In this document: positions 17,424 through 26,628 of the stretch, one piece after another
How positions within the stretch are numbered: position 1 is the stretch's first letter
How the letters are laid out: each line of letters opens with the position of its first letter
NCBI RefSeq assembly: GCF_023277745.1
Contig: NZ_CP086322.1
Coordinates: forward strand, 4,340,001 to 4,404,000
Reading direction: 5' to 3'
Source: Streptomyces halobius
GTDB taxonomy: Bacteria; Actinomycetota; Actinomycetes; Streptomycetales; Streptomycetaceae
DNA: 64,000 nt
The notes under the pieces: model-generated
What the model was told of the DNA's origin: nothing
What the model saw: only the letters and a program-made list of their open reading frames with translations
The model's database searches: none
Program-made: the position numbers and the translations under genes

Positions 17424-18467
17424 TCACACACCGCTGCTGCCGCCGTCGCTCCCCCCGCCGCGCAGCGAGTCGAGATCGGCCTTGACGGTGTTGATCGGGA
17501 TGGCGAAGCCCAGGCCGACGCTGCCCGCCGCGCCGCTCGATGCCGAACTCGGCGCGTACATCGCGGAGTTGATGCCGATGATCTGGCCCTGCATGTTTAT
17601 CAGCGCACCGCCGGAGTTGCCCGGGTTGAGCGAGGCGTCGGTCTGGATGGCCTTGTAGGACGTCTTCGACGAGCCGGTGTCGCCGTTGTACTGGTTACCG
17701 CCGAACTCGAACGGCCAGCCGCCGCCCGGACCGTCCGGCCCCGGCAGGCCCCGGCCCTCGTCCTTGGGGACGGTGACATCGCGGTTGAGCGCGGAGACGA
17801 TACCGCTGGTCACGGACCCGGTGAGGCCCTCGGGCGAGCCGATCGCGACGACCTGGTCGCCGACCGCGATCCGGTCGGAGTCACCGAGGGTGGCCGCGGT
17901 CAGGCCCTTGGCGCCGTTGACCTTGACCAACGCCAGGTCCTTGTCGGCGTCGGTCCCGACGACCTTGGCCGTCCCGGTGCCGCCGTCGCCGAAGGTGACG
18001 GTCACGGTGTCCGCGCCGGCCACCACATGGTTGTTGGTGATGATCTCGCCGTCCTGGGTGATCACCACGCCGGAGCCGGTGGACTCGCCGCCGGCCGTCC
18101 GCGCCTTGATCTCCACGATGGCCGGGCTGACCGCCTTGGCCACCCCCGCGACGCCGCTGCCGCCGTTCTTGCCGGCGTTGACGACCGGGGTGGAGGTACC
18201 ACTCTGCGGCGTCTGGGTGGAACCGGCGATCAGCGCCGCGCTGCCGCCGCCGATGAGCCCCGAGGCGAGCGCCACCGCCGCGATCAGCGCGACGGGGCGA
18301 CGCGCCCTGCGACGCGGCTCATGCGGCGTGGAGCCCACCGCGGCATCCGGGGCGTACGGGGGCGGCGGCGGAACCGCGCGCCCGTAGTAGTCGCCGTATG
18401 CGCCCCCGTATGCGTACGGCCGGTCCTGGGACGTTTCCTCGCCGCTTCGGCGGTAGCTCTCGGTCAT
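17424..18467 (-). CDS. Membrane-anchored HtrA-like serine protease
   Basis: 347 aa. A Tyr/Pro-rich cytoplasmic N-terminus (~1-58) leads to one membrane helix (PVALIAAVALASGLIGGGSA) and an extracellular S1C protease domain. The catalytic triad is visible: His in IITNNHVVAGAD, Asp in ADKDLALVKV, Ser in LNPGNSGGALIN. No PDZ domain follows; the protein ends in a short Gly/Ser tail, so it is shorter than PepD-type HtrA proteins. Upstream of the two-component genes on the same strand, so likely part of the same envelope-stress unit. Confidence 0.9.
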   Translation of the reverse strand: MTESYRRSGEETSQDRPYAYGGAYGDYYGRAVPPPPPYAPDAAVGSTPHEPRRRARRPVALIAAVALASGLIGGGSAALIAGSTQTPQSGTSTPVVNAGKNGGSGVAGVAKAVSPAIVEIKARTAGGESTGSGVVITQDGEIITNNHVVAGADTVTVTFGDGGTGTAKVVGTDADKDLALVKVNGAKGLTAATLGDSDRIAVGDQVVAIGSPEGLTGSVTSGIVSALNRDVTVPKDEGRGLPGPDGPGGGWPFEFGGNQYNGDTGSSKTSYKAIQTDASLNPGNSGGALINMQGQIIGINSAMYAPSSASSGAAGSVGLGFAIPINTVKADLDSLRGGGSDGGSSGV

Positions 18468-18587
18468 GACTCCGACTGTGCGACCGGAGCATGAGAATCG
18501 CCTGAGAACGCCCTGAGAGGCCCGACAGAAGTCGGTATGCCCGGCATAAGGGCGGTGGGGCCCAGGGTGCGGGCCCCGGGGAAGAAC

Positions 18588-19613
18588 CTACCCCTCACAC
18601 CCGCACGACCGCCGCACCACCAGCCGCGACGGAAACTGCCGCAGTCGTTCGCGGCGCGAGCCCACCACACGCAGCCCGTCGTCCAGCACCAGATCGACCG
18701 CGGCGCGCGCCATCGCCTCACGGTCCGAGGCCACCGTCGTCAGCGGCGGGTCGGTCAGCGCCGCCTCCTTCACATCGTCGAAGCCCGCGACCGCCAGCTC
18801 GCCCGGCACATCGATGCGCAGCTCGCGGGCGGCCCGCAGCACACCGATCGCCTGGTCGTCCGTCGCGCACATGATGGCCGGCGGCCGCTCCGGACCCGCC
18901 AGCAGCTTCAGCGCGACCTCGTACGCGTCATAGCGGTTGTACAGCGCCTGGAAATAGCGCCCCTCCGGCGGCTTCCCGGACTCCTGCATCGCCCGGCGCC
19001 AGCCCTCGACGTGGTCGGTGACCGGGTCGCCGGACTTCGGGGTCTCCTCCGTACCACCGAGGAAGGCGACATACGGGTGGCCGTGCTCCAGCAGATGCCG
19101 GGTCGCCAGCTGCGCGCCCCAGATGTCGTCCGTCATCACCGCGACATCGTCGATGGCGTCCGGCCGTCGGTGCAGCAGCACCACCCGGGCGTCCCAGGCG
19201 TCGATCTCGGCGGCGGCGTGCTCACTGGGCCCCTGGCTGATCAGGATCAGCCCGGATACCCGCATCCCGAGGAAGGCGCGCAGATAGTGCGCCTCACGCT
19301 CGTCCTCGTAGTTGGCGTTGCCGACCAGGACCATTTTCCCGCGCTCGGAGGCGGCCCGTTCGACGGCATGGGCCATCTCCGCGAAGAACGGCTGCCGGGT
19401 GTCCGGCACGATCAGACCTATGAGATCGGTACGGCGGGACGCCATCGCCTGGGCGACCCGGTCCGGCCGGTAACCGAGCTCCTTGATCGCGGCGAGCACC
19501 CGCTCGCGCGTGGCCGGGGCGACCGGCCTCGGCCCGTTGTTGATGACGTAACTGACGACGGCGGTGGATGTTCCCGCCAGTTTTGCCACATCATCCCGCG
19601 TCACCTTGGCCAC
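18588..19613 (-). CDS. LacI-family transcriptional regulator
   Basis: 341 aa, ATG 19613. N-terminal LacI helix-turn-helix ([20 protein letters not shown]) and hinge ([20 protein letters not shown]), then a periplasmic-binding-protein-like effector domain with ICATDD-type segment [20 protein letters not shown] and VAGFDD. The effector would be a sugar or nucleoside; nothing in the window identifies it. It lies 25 nt after glnR on the same strand. The C-terminus ends in RRSCGCEG, two closely spaced cysteines that LacI proteins usually lack. Confidence 0.9.
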   Translation of the reverse strand: MAKVTRDDVAKLAGTSTAVVSYVINNGPRPVAPATRERVLAAIKELGYRPDRVAQAMASRRTDLIGLIVPDTRQPFFAEMAHAVERAASERGKMVLVGNANYEDEREAHYLRAFLGMRVSGLILISQGPSEHAAAEIDAWDARVVLLHRRPDAIDDVAVMTDDIWGAQLATRHLLEHGHPYVAFLGGTEETPKSGDPVTDHVEGWRRAMQESGKPPEGRYFQALYNRYDAYEVALKLLAGPERPPAIMCATDDQAIGVLRAARELRIDVPGELAVAGFDDVKEAALTDPPLTTVASDREAMARAAVDLVLDDGLRVVGSRRERLRQFPSRLVVRRSCGCEG

Positions 19614-19637
19614 GCGCGGCAGTCTACGCGGGTGGCT

Positions 19638-20513
19638 CTATCGCTGGGCAGGACCTTGCGGCAGCGGATTCCGCACCACCGCCACGGCCTTCGCGGAGCC
19701 GCCACCAGCACCGGAGCCGCCTTCGGCGGCCTTCGCGGCATTTTTCGCGTTTACTGCGTTCGCCGCGTTTGCGGCGTTCGCGGCCCTCGCCGCCTTCGCG
19801 GCGTCCTCCTTCGCCTGCGCCTCGGCCGCCGCCCGCTCCACCTTCTCCGGCGTCACAAAGCGGTAGCCGACGTTACGGACCGTGCCGATCAGCGACTCGT
19901 GCTCGGGACCGAGCTTCGCCCGCAGCCGCCGGACGTGCACATCGACCGTCCGCGTACCGCCGAAGTAGTCATAGCCCCACACTTCCTGCAGAAGCTGGGC
20001 ACGGGTGAACACCCGGCCCGGGTGCTGCGCCAGATACTTCAGCAGCTCGAACTCCTTGAAGGTCAGGTCCAGGATCCGGCCCTTGAGCTTGGCGCTGTAG
20101 GTCGCCTCGTCAACGGAGAGATCACCGTTACGGATCTCCATGGGGCTGTCATCGGTGGTGACCTGCTGGCGGCCCATCGCCAGCCGCAGCCGCGCCTCCA
20201 CCTCGGCGGGTCCCGCCGTGTCCAGCAGCACATCGTCGATGCCCCAGTCCGCGGTGACGGCGGCGAGCCCGCCCTCGGTCACCACCAGCACCAGCGGACA
20301 GCCCGGCCCGGTGGACCGCAGCAGCTGGCACAGCGACCGCACCTGGGGAAGGTCACGGCGGCCGTCGATCAGTATGACGTCGGCCCCTGGGGTGTCGATG
20401 AGGGCCGGGCCCTCGGCGGGGGCCACCCGCACGCTGTGCAGCAGCAGCCCGAGCGCGGGGAGCACCTCCGTCGACGGCTGGAGTGCGTTGGTCAGCAGCA
20501 GGAGGGAACTCAC
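19638..20513 (-). CDS. glnR: Global nitrogen regulator GlnR
   Basis: 291 aa. Starts GTG 20513 ([20 protein letters not shown]), matching Streptomyces GlnR. It activates glnA, amtB and nir genes under N limitation and interacts with PhoP. The receiver-like domain keeps one Asp ([11 protein letters not shown]) but lacks the full acidic pocket, as expected of an orphan regulator; the winged helix has [20 protein letters not shown]. The C-terminal tail (~235-291) is an Ala/Asn/Lys repeat ([20 protein letters not shown]) that looks expanded. The start overlaps the stop of the 31-codon gene 20510-20605. Confidence 0.92.
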   Translation of the reverse strand: MSSLLLLTNALQPSTEVLPALGLLLHSVRVAPAEGPALIDTPGADVILIDGRRDLPQVRSLCQLLRSTGPGCPLVLVVTEGGLAAVTADWGIDDVLLDTAGPAEVEARLRLAMGRQQVTTDDSPMEIRNGDLSVDEATYSAKLKGRILDLTFKEFELLKYLAQHPGRVFTRAQLLQEVWGYDYFGGTRTVDVHVRRLRAKLGPEHESLIGTVRNVGYRFVTPEKVERAAAEAQAKEDAAKAARAANAANAANAVNAKNAAKAAEGGSGAGGGSAKAVAVVRNPLPQGPAQR

Positions 20514-20605
20514 TTACGACCACCTACCCGGTTCTCGGCGCGTGCGGTGTCGGCGGTGTGCTTCGTCCTGTGCGGCTCGCTGTCCGGCTTTCTTCTCTGG
20601 CCCAT
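20510..20605 (-). CDS. 31-aa basic peptide translationally coupled to glnR
   Basis: ATG 20605 with GAGGAGG 11 nt upstream; the stop TGA shares bases with the glnR GTG (AAGTGAG). The peptide begins [20 protein letters not shown] and ends [11 protein letters not shown]: very basic and hydrophilic. The Shine-Dalgarno and exact overlap argue for real translation; it may serve mainly to couple ribosomes onto glnR, which has a GTG start and no strong site of its own. Function of the peptide unknown. Confidence 0.55.
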   Translation of the reverse strand: MGQRRKPDSEPHRTKHTADTARAENRVGGRK

Positions 20606-21004
20606 GACGTCTGGTTCCTCCTCGGTCCCTGCGACGGGGGCACCTCCCGGCCGTGGCCGGGGGAGTCTTCTGCGGCCCTGCTTCGTACTGTGCTCCCGGC
20701 CACGCAGCAAGCGCGTAAGAAAGCACGAAAGGACCCGGGGGCTACGCTGCCCGGATCCTTCTCTGTCCAGCAGGATAGCCCACATGCGTTCGGAGCCCGA
20801 GGGCGATTTTGCACGATCTTGTGTTCCGCTGGTCACTTCGGGTGACGCTGCGCTTTGCCTGGGCCGACGTTTTTTGGCCCTCCCGCCGTTGCTCCCCCAC
20901 GGCGGGACAGCCGACCACGTGGGGCGCACACCCGCCGCAGGCGCCCCCCCCACGGCCGGACGGCCGAAGACGGCGGGAACCATGTGGGCCCAGGCAAGCG
21001 CAAG
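20606..21004. other. glnR upstream region with palindromic element
   Basis: About 400 nt between the ABC exporter stop and the glnR leader gene. It contains a tight hairpin (CTCCCGGCC-GT-GGCCGGGGGAG, 20644-20665), a type scattered in Streptomyces intergenic DNA, and complementary GCCCCCCCAC/GTGGGC runs near 20942 and 20982 that could terminate the exporter transcript. No gene is supported; the glnR promoter must lie here. Confidence 0.55.
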
Positions 21005-22987
21005 CTACGCCACAGGCTCCGCGAATTGGGCGGCGTAAAGCCCCGCATACGCCCCATGACGCGCCAGCAGCTCGTCATGGGCCCCCTGCTCGACGATCGA
21101 ACCGTTCTCCATGACGAGGATGGTGTCCGCATCCCGGATCGTGGACAGCCGGTGCGCGATGACAAAACTCGTGCGGCCCGCACGAAGCCGCCCCATCGCG
21201 TGCTGGATCAGCACCTCGGTGCGGGTGTCGACGGAGCTGGTGGCCTCGTCGAGGACGAGGATCGCGGGCTCGGCGAGGAATGCGCGGGCGATGGTGATCA
21301 GCTGTTTCTCGCCGACGGAGACATTGGCGCCCTCCTCGTCGATGACGGTGTCGTAGCCGTCGGGCAGGGTGCGTACGAAGCGGTCGACATGGGTGGCCTT
21401 GGCGGCGGCGACGATCTGCTCCATGGACGCGCCCCCGGGGACGCCGTAGGCGATGTTCTCGGCGATGGTGCCGCCGAAGAGCCAGGTGTCCTGGAGGACC
21501 ATGCCGATGCTGGAGCGGAGCTCCTCGCGCGACATGGTGGCGATGTCGACGCCGTCGAGGGTGATCCGGCCGCCGCGCACCTCGTAGAACCGCATCAGCA
21601 GGTTGACCAGGGTGGTCTTGCCGGCGCCGGTCGGGCCGACGATGGCGATGGTCTGGCCGGGGTCGACGGCCAGCGAGAGGCCGTCGATGAGCGGCTTGTC
21701 CTCGTCGTAGCGGAACGAGACGTTCTCGAAGGCGACCCGGCCGGTGACGCGCTCGGGGCGGGCCGGGCGCGCGGGGTCGGGGTCCTGCTCCTCGGCGTCG
21801 AGCAGTTCGAAGACCCGCTCGGCGGAGGCGACGCCGGACTGGACCAGGTTGGCCATCGAGGCGACCTGGGTGAGCGGCTGGCTGAACTGCCGGCTGTACT
21901 GGATGAACGCCTGGACGTCGCCGATCGAGAGGGCGCCGGTGGCCACGCGGAGGCCGCCGACCACGGCCACCAGGACGTAGTTGAGGTTGCCTATGAACAT
22001 CATCGCGGGCTGGATGACGCCGGAGATGAACTGCGCCTTGAATCCGGCGGTGTAGAGCGCCTCGTTCTGCTCGCGGAACAGCTCGGCGGACTCCTTCTGG
22101 CGGCCGAAGACCTTCACCAGGGCGTGGCCGGTATACATCTCCTCGATGTGGGCGTTGAGCTTGCCGGTGGTCTTCCACTGCTGGACGAACTGCGGCTGGG
22201 CACGCTTGCCGATCTTGGCGGCGACGAGGACCGAGACCGGGACGGTGAGCAGCGCGACCAGCGCCAGCAGCGGCGAGATCCAGAACATCATCGTGAGCAC
22301 GCCGACGATGGTCAGCAGCGACATCATGATCTGGCTGAGGGTCTGCTGGAGCGTCTGCTGGATGTTGTCGATGTCGTTGGTGGCGCGGGAGAGCACCTCG
22401 CCGCGCTGCTGTCGGTCGAAGTAGCTGAGGGGGAGCCGGGCCAGTTTCTCCTCGACCTGCTCGCGGAGGCGGAAGACGGCGCGTTGGACGACCTGGGTGG
22501 CGATCCTGGCCTGGACGAAGCCGAAGAGCGAGGCGGCGGCGTAGATGACGGTGACCCAGACGAGGACCGTGCCGACGGCGCCGAAGTCGATGCCGTGGCC
22601 GGGGACGACCGGCATCGTGCCGAGCATGTCGGCGAGTCCGTCCTGCCCGTGCGCCCGGAGTTGGGCTGCCGCCTGTTCCGTGGTGAGGCCCTCGGGGAGA
22701 CGGCGGCCGACGATTCCGGCCATGATCAGGTCGGTGGCGTGGCCGAGGACCTTGGGCGCCACGACGGTCAGCGCCACGCTCAGGACGCCCAGAAGCAGTG
22801 CGACGGAGATGATGCCGCGCTCGGGGCGCATCTGGGCGAGCAGGCGCTTGCCGGAGCCCTTGAAGTCGAGGGATTTCTCGGTGGGCTGCCCGCCCATGAA
22901 GCGGGCGGGACCGGAGGCCGGGGCCGGTCCTCGTCTCGGGGCCGCGGGGGTCTCCTCGGCGGCCGCCGTCTTGTCCGTGGTGGTCAT
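21005..22987 (-). CDS. ABC exporter half-transporter (ATPase-permease), subunit 2
   Basis: 660 aa, ATG 22987 overlapping the stop of the partner gene (ATGA). N-terminal six-helix exporter domain, C-terminal nucleotide-binding domain: Walker A GPTGAGKTTL, Walker B ILVLDEATSS with the catalytic Glu, H-loop AHRLSTI. The signature is VSVGEKQLI, degenerate against LSGGQ. A long cytoplasmic N-terminus (~1-45) is hydrophilic. With the 584-aa partner it should form an asymmetric multidrug/lipid-type exporter with one impaired ATP site. Substrate unknown. Confidence 0.92.
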   Translation of the reverse strand: MTTTDKTAAAEETPAAPRRGPAPASGPARFMGGQPTEKSLDFKGSGKRLLAQMRPERGIISVALLLGVLSVALTVVAPKVLGHATDLIMAGIVGRRLPEGLTTEQAAAQLRAHGQDGLADMLGTMPVVPGHGIDFGAVGTVLVWVTVIYAAASLFGFVQARIATQVVQRAVFRLREQVEEKLARLPLSYFDRQQRGEVLSRATNDIDNIQQTLQQTLSQIMMSLLTIVGVLTMMFWISPLLALVALLTVPVSVLVAAKIGKRAQPQFVQQWKTTGKLNAHIEEMYTGHALVKVFGRQKESAELFREQNEALYTAGFKAQFISGVIQPAMMFIGNLNYVLVAVVGGLRVATGALSIGDVQAFIQYSRQFSQPLTQVASMANLVQSGVASAERVFELLDAEEQDPDPARPARPERVTGRVAFENVSFRYDEDKPLIDGLSLAVDPGQTIAIVGPTGAGKTTLVNLLMRFYEVRGGRITLDGVDIATMSREELRSSIGMVLQDTWLFGGTIAENIAYGVPGGASMEQIVAAAKATHVDRFVRTLPDGYDTVIDEEGANVSVGEKQLITIARAFLAEPAILVLDEATSSVDTRTEVLIQHAMGRLRAGRTSFVIAHRLSTIRDADTILVMENGSIVEQGAHDELLARHGAYAGLYAAQFAEPVA

Positions 22988-24738
22988 GCCGCCTCCTGCT
23001 CGGTGAGCTGGGAGAGCACGATCTCCCGGTAGGTCTCGTTGTCGGCCATCAGCGCGGTGTGCGTACCGGTGCCGACGACCCGGCCCTCGTCCAGGACGAC
23101 GATGCGGTCGGCGCCACGGATGGTGGACACCCGCTGGGCGACGATCACGACGGTGGCCCGGTCCGTCTCACGGGCGAGCGCGGCGCGCAGTGCGGCGTCC
23201 GTCGCGTAGTCCAGGGCGGAGAAGGAGTCGTCGAAGAGATAGATCTCCGGCTTGCGGACCAGCGCGCGGGCGATGGCCAGCCGCTGGCGCTGGCCGCCGG
23301 AGACATTGGAGCCGCCCTGGGCGATGGGGGCGTCCAGGCCGCCCTCCATCCGCTCGACGAACTCCCGCGCCTGGGCGGTCTCCAGGGCGTGCCACAGCTC
23401 GTCGTCGGTGGCGTCGGGATTGCCGTAGCGGAGGTTGGTGGCGACCGTGCCGGAGAAGAGGTAGGGCTTCTGCGGGACCAGGCCGATGGCCTGGGCCAGC
23501 GTCTCCTGGTCGAGGGTGCGGACGTCCTCGCCGTCCACCAGGACCGTGCCGCCGGTGGCGTCGAAGAGGCGGGGGACGAGGCCGAGGAGGGTGGACTTGC
23601 CGGAGCCGGTGGAGCCGATGACGGCGGTGGTCTCGCCGGGGCGGGCGACCAGGGAGACGTCCGTGAGGACCGGCTGCTCGGCGCCCGGGAAGCGGAACTC
23701 GACATCACGGAGCTCCAGCTCGCCGCGGCGGCGCAGCTCGGTGACGGGGTTCCGGGGTGGGGTGACGCTGGAGTCGGTGGCCAGTACCTCGGCGATGCGC
23801 TCGGCGCAGACCTCGGCGCGCGGCAGCATCATCACCATGAACGTCGCCATCATGATCGACATGAGGATGTACATCAGATAGCTGAGGAAGGCCGTCAGCG
23901 CGCCGATCTGCATCCCGCCGCTGTCGATCCGCAGCCCGCCGAACCAGACGACGGCCACACTGGCGAGGTTCACGATCAGCATGACCAGCGGGAACATCAT
24001 CGACATCAGCCGGCCGGCGCGCACCGACACGTCGTACAGCGCGGTGTTGGAGCCGGCGAACCGCTCCCGCTCGTGCCGGTCGCGGACGAAGGCGCGGATG
24101 ACGCGGATGCCGGCGATCTGTTCGCGCAGCACGCGGTTGACGGTGTCGATGCGTTCCTGCACGCCGCGGAAGAGCGGCCGCATCCGGCGCACGATCAGTG
24201 AGACGAGGATCCCGAGGACCGGGACGATGACCAGGAGCAGGCCCGACAGCGGCACATCCTGGTTGAGCGCCATGACGACGCCGCCGCCCATCATGATGGG
24301 CGCCGCCACCATCATCGTGAACGTCATCAGGACCAGCATCTGGACCTGCTGGACGTCATTGGTGGTGCGGGTGATCAGCGAGGGCGCGCCGAACGTGCCC
24401 ATTTCCCGGGCGGAGAAGGACTGCACCCGGTCGAAGACGGCGGCGCGGATGTCCCGGCCCAGCGCCATGGCCGTCCGGGCGCCGTAGTAGACGGCGCCGA
24501 TGGCGCAGACGATCTGCAGCAGGGTGACGGCGGTCATGAAACCGCCGATGCGGAGGATGTAGCCGAGGTCTCCCTGCACCACACCGTTGTCGATGAGGTC
24601 GGCGTTGAGGGAGGGGAGGTAGAGGGTGGCCAGCGTCTGGATCAGCTGGAGAAGGACGATCAGGGATATCGAGCGCTTGTGGGGCCGCAGATGCGCCCGC
24701 GCCAGTCGGACCAACACCCGCAAAGGGTATGCGAACAC
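22984..24738 (-). CDS. ABC exporter half-transporter, subunit 1
   Basis: 584 aa from GTG 24738 (MFAYPLRVLVRLARAH); the ribosome site is weak and a start about eight codons further in is possible. Exporter membrane domain then ATPase domain: Walker A GSTGSGKSTLL, intact signature VSGGQRQRL, but Walker B is IYLFDDSFSALD, with Asp replacing the catalytic Glu. This is the degenerate-site subunit of a TM287/288-type heterodimer, complementing the partner's degenerate signature. Divergent from the MoaD-like gene. Confidence 0.9.
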   Translation of the reverse strand: MFAYPLRVLVRLARAHLRPHKRSISLIVLLQLIQTLATLYLPSLNADLIDNGVVQGDLGYILRIGGFMTAVTLLQIVCAIGAVYYGARTAMALGRDIRAAVFDRVQSFSAREMGTFGAPSLITRTTNDVQQVQMLVLMTFTMMVAAPIMMGGGVVMALNQDVPLSGLLLVIVPVLGILVSLIVRRMRPLFRGVQERIDTVNRVLREQIAGIRVIRAFVRDRHERERFAGSNTALYDVSVRAGRLMSMMFPLVMLIVNLASVAVVWFGGLRIDSGGMQIGALTAFLSYLMYILMSIMMATFMVMMLPRAEVCAERIAEVLATDSSVTPPRNPVTELRRRGELELRDVEFRFPGAEQPVLTDVSLVARPGETTAVIGSTGSGKSTLLGLVPRLFDATGGTVLVDGEDVRTLDQETLAQAIGLVPQKPYLFSGTVATNLRYGNPDATDDELWHALETAQAREFVERMEGGLDAPIAQGGSNVSGGQRQRLAIARALVRKPEIYLFDDSFSALDYATDAALRAALARETDRATVVIVAQRVSTIRGADRIVVLDEGRVVGTGTHTALMADNETYREIVLSQLTEQEAA

Positions 24739-24919
24739 TTGCCTGCGGCAATCGAATTTTCGATAGGACGCCCGTCCGGGCGATGCGACACCGACGGTGG
24801 TCGCCCGGCGCCGGGACGTCCGGCGCGTACGCCATCATGGAGGCGGCAACGACGGGGCGTCCCGCACCGCGGGCGGCCCCGGGCCGACCGCCCCGCACCG
24901 ACACGACGAAGAGGCCGCC

Positions 24920-25183
24920 GTGACAACAACTGGCACCGTGCGCTACTGGGCCGCGGCCAAAGCCGCCGCCGGCACGGCTGAGGAGCCGTATACGGCGGCG
25001 ACGCTCGCCGAGGCGCTGGACGCGGCGCGCGCCGCGCATGCCGCCGATCCCGAGTTCGCGCGCGTCCTGATGCGCTGCTCCTTCCTGGTGGACGGCGATC
25101 CGGTCGGCACCCGTGACCATGCGTCGGTGACGCTGGCCGAGGGCGGCACCGTCGAGGTCCTGCCGCCGTTCGCGGGAGGGTGA
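24920..25183 (+). CDS. MoaD/ThiS family sulfur-carrier protein
   Basis: 87 aa from GTG 24920, with GAGG six bases upstream. A beta-grasp protein starting VRYWAAAKAAAGTAEE and ending VEVLPPFAGG. The terminal Gly-Gly is the site adenylated and thiocarboxylated in MoaD/ThiS proteins. There is no moaE or thiG nearby, so the acceptor pathway (molybdopterin, cysteine or other) is open; the rhodanese CysA 2.7 kb downstream is a possible sulfur source. The next gene starts 10 nt later. Confidence 0.85.
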   Translation: MTTTGTVRYWAAAKAAAGTAEEPYTAATLAEALDAARAAHAADPEFARVLMRCSFLVDGDPVGTRDHASVTLAEGGTVEVLPPFAGG

Positions 25184-25193
25184 GCAAGCGATC

Positions 25194-26435
25194 ATGAACG
25201 ACAACCAGCGCCGGCACCACAATCCGTACGAGCCGTACGACCCCTACGAGCCGCATACACCGCACCCGCCGCAGGGGGTGTACGACGTACACGCGTCGTA
25301 CGGCCAGCAGCAGGGACAGCAGCACTACGACAGCTACGCGCAGGAGCCGACGGTGTGGCCGGCGTCCGGCGGGCTTGGCCGCCACGGCGGCGACCAGTAC
25401 GGGTACGAGGGTTACGCGCAGCAGCAGCCGGAGCGTCCCGACACCCAGACCTGGAACACCACGACCTGGGACACCGGCGTCCAGCCGCTGCCCGGCGCCG
25501 CCGCGGACCCGGGGCGCCTGACGTCCCACCACCAGACCGCGCTGCCACCCGAGGAACCGCACACCCGGCAACACCCCCCGCAGGCCCGGCCCGCCGCCGC
25601 ACCGGCCACCGCCCGGGGAGCCGCCGCACCGGCCACCGCCCGGGGAGCCGCCGCACCGGCCGCCGCCCGGATCGCACCGCTCGCGCCCAACCAGCGCGCC
25701 CGCGCCGAGGGCCGCTCGCCGATCATCCCGCCGGGCCGGAAGCCCGCCGTGCTGACCGCCGGGCTCGCCCTGCTGCTCGCGGTGACCGCTCCGCTCGGCC
25801 GTCCGGCGCTTGCGGTGCCGGTGCTGCTGCTGCAGGCCGTCACCGCCGCCGGCTGGTTCCGGCTGAACGGCATGTGGCCCGCCCGTCAGGGCATCGCGCT
25901 CGCTTTTCTGGCCGGTCTGACCACCGATGCCGCGCTCCTGGCCACGGACCGCGAGGACGCGCCCGTGGTGGCCATCGGCACGCTCGGCGTCTGGTGTCTG
26001 TTCGTCCTCGTCCTCCAGCTGCGCAACCGCAGCAGCGCCGACGAGCGGATGTACGCGCTGACCGCGGGCCTGGCCTCGACCGCGCTGGCGGTGCTCGCCT
26101 CCGGCCATCTCTCGGCCGACCGGCACGCGGTGACCGTCGCCGCCGCGGCGGTGGGTGTGGCAACGCTCGCCCGCGCGCTGCCGCTGCCCTCCGCGGTCTC
26201 GGCGGCCGTCGCCCTGCTGGCCGCCGCGGGCGCCGGTATCGGGGCCGGCCAGCTGACCGGGCTGGGGGCCTCCGGCGCGCTGCTGGGCGTGGCGGCCGGC
26301 GGCTGCGCCCTGATCGGCCTCCGGGTGGCCAGCTACGACTACCCGTCCCGCTTCGTCCACATGACGGCCGGGGTGGCGCTGCCGCTGACCCTCGCCGCAC
26401 CCGCGGTGTACGTCCTGGGCCGCGCGCTGGGCTAG
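25194..26435 (+). CDS. Multi-span membrane protein with long disordered N-terminus
   Basis: 413 aa. Residues ~1-175 are hydrophilic and rich in Tyr/Pro/Gln (NPYEPYDPYEPHTPHPP) and include a perfect repeat (AAPATARG in tandem, DNA repeat near 25595-25660). The remainder has about eight or nine hydrophobic helices with Ala/Leu/Gly composition (AGLALLLAVTAPLG; LGVWCLFVLVLQL; GVALPLTLAAPAVYVLG). No transporter or enzyme motif recognised. Starts at ATG 25194 behind GGAGGG, ten bases after the MoaD-like gene, so probably one operon. Confidence 0.7.
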   Translation: MNDNQRRHHNPYEPYDPYEPHTPHPPQGVYDVHASYGQQQGQQHYDSYAQEPTVWPASGGLGRHGGDQYGYEGYAQQQPERPDTQTWNTTTWDTGVQPLPGAAADPGRLTSHHQTALPPEEPHTRQHPPQARPAAAPATARGAAAPATARGAAAPAAARIAPLAPNQRARAEGRSPIIPPGRKPAVLTAGLALLLAVTAPLGRPALAVPVLLLQAVTAAGWFRLNGMWPARQGIALAFLAGLTTDAALLATDREDAPVVAIGTLGVWCLFVLVLQLRNRSSADERMYALTAGLASTALAVLASGHLSADRHAVTVAAAAVGVATLARALPLPSAVSAAVALLAAAGAGIGAGQLTGLGASGALLGVAAGGCALIGLRVASYDYPSRFVHMTAGVALPLTLAAPAVYVLGRALG

Positions 26436-26628
26436 GCAGGGTCTCTGTAGAGACTCAGGCACCGCGCCACCCCCACTGATGCTGCCCGCTTCCGGAACAG
26501 ATCGCTGTCTCCCGCAGGCGGGCAGCGGCGTTCGCGGGGTTCCTCGTTTAGGGTCTCCCGAAGCGCAGGCAGGGGCCTGCACCGATCCGGTGGCCGGGGT
26601 CCGGCCCATGTGTGGGGGTAGTGGTTCG

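Noticed and set aside
18537..21038. 833-codon plus-strand frame across the LacI, glnR and leader genes
   Set aside because: Runs antisense through three unrelated genes and changes composition at each boundary.
20855..23032. 725-codon plus-strand frame opposite the ABC exporter
   Set aside because: Antisense shadow with Gly/Asp/Val-rich, non-protein-like composition.
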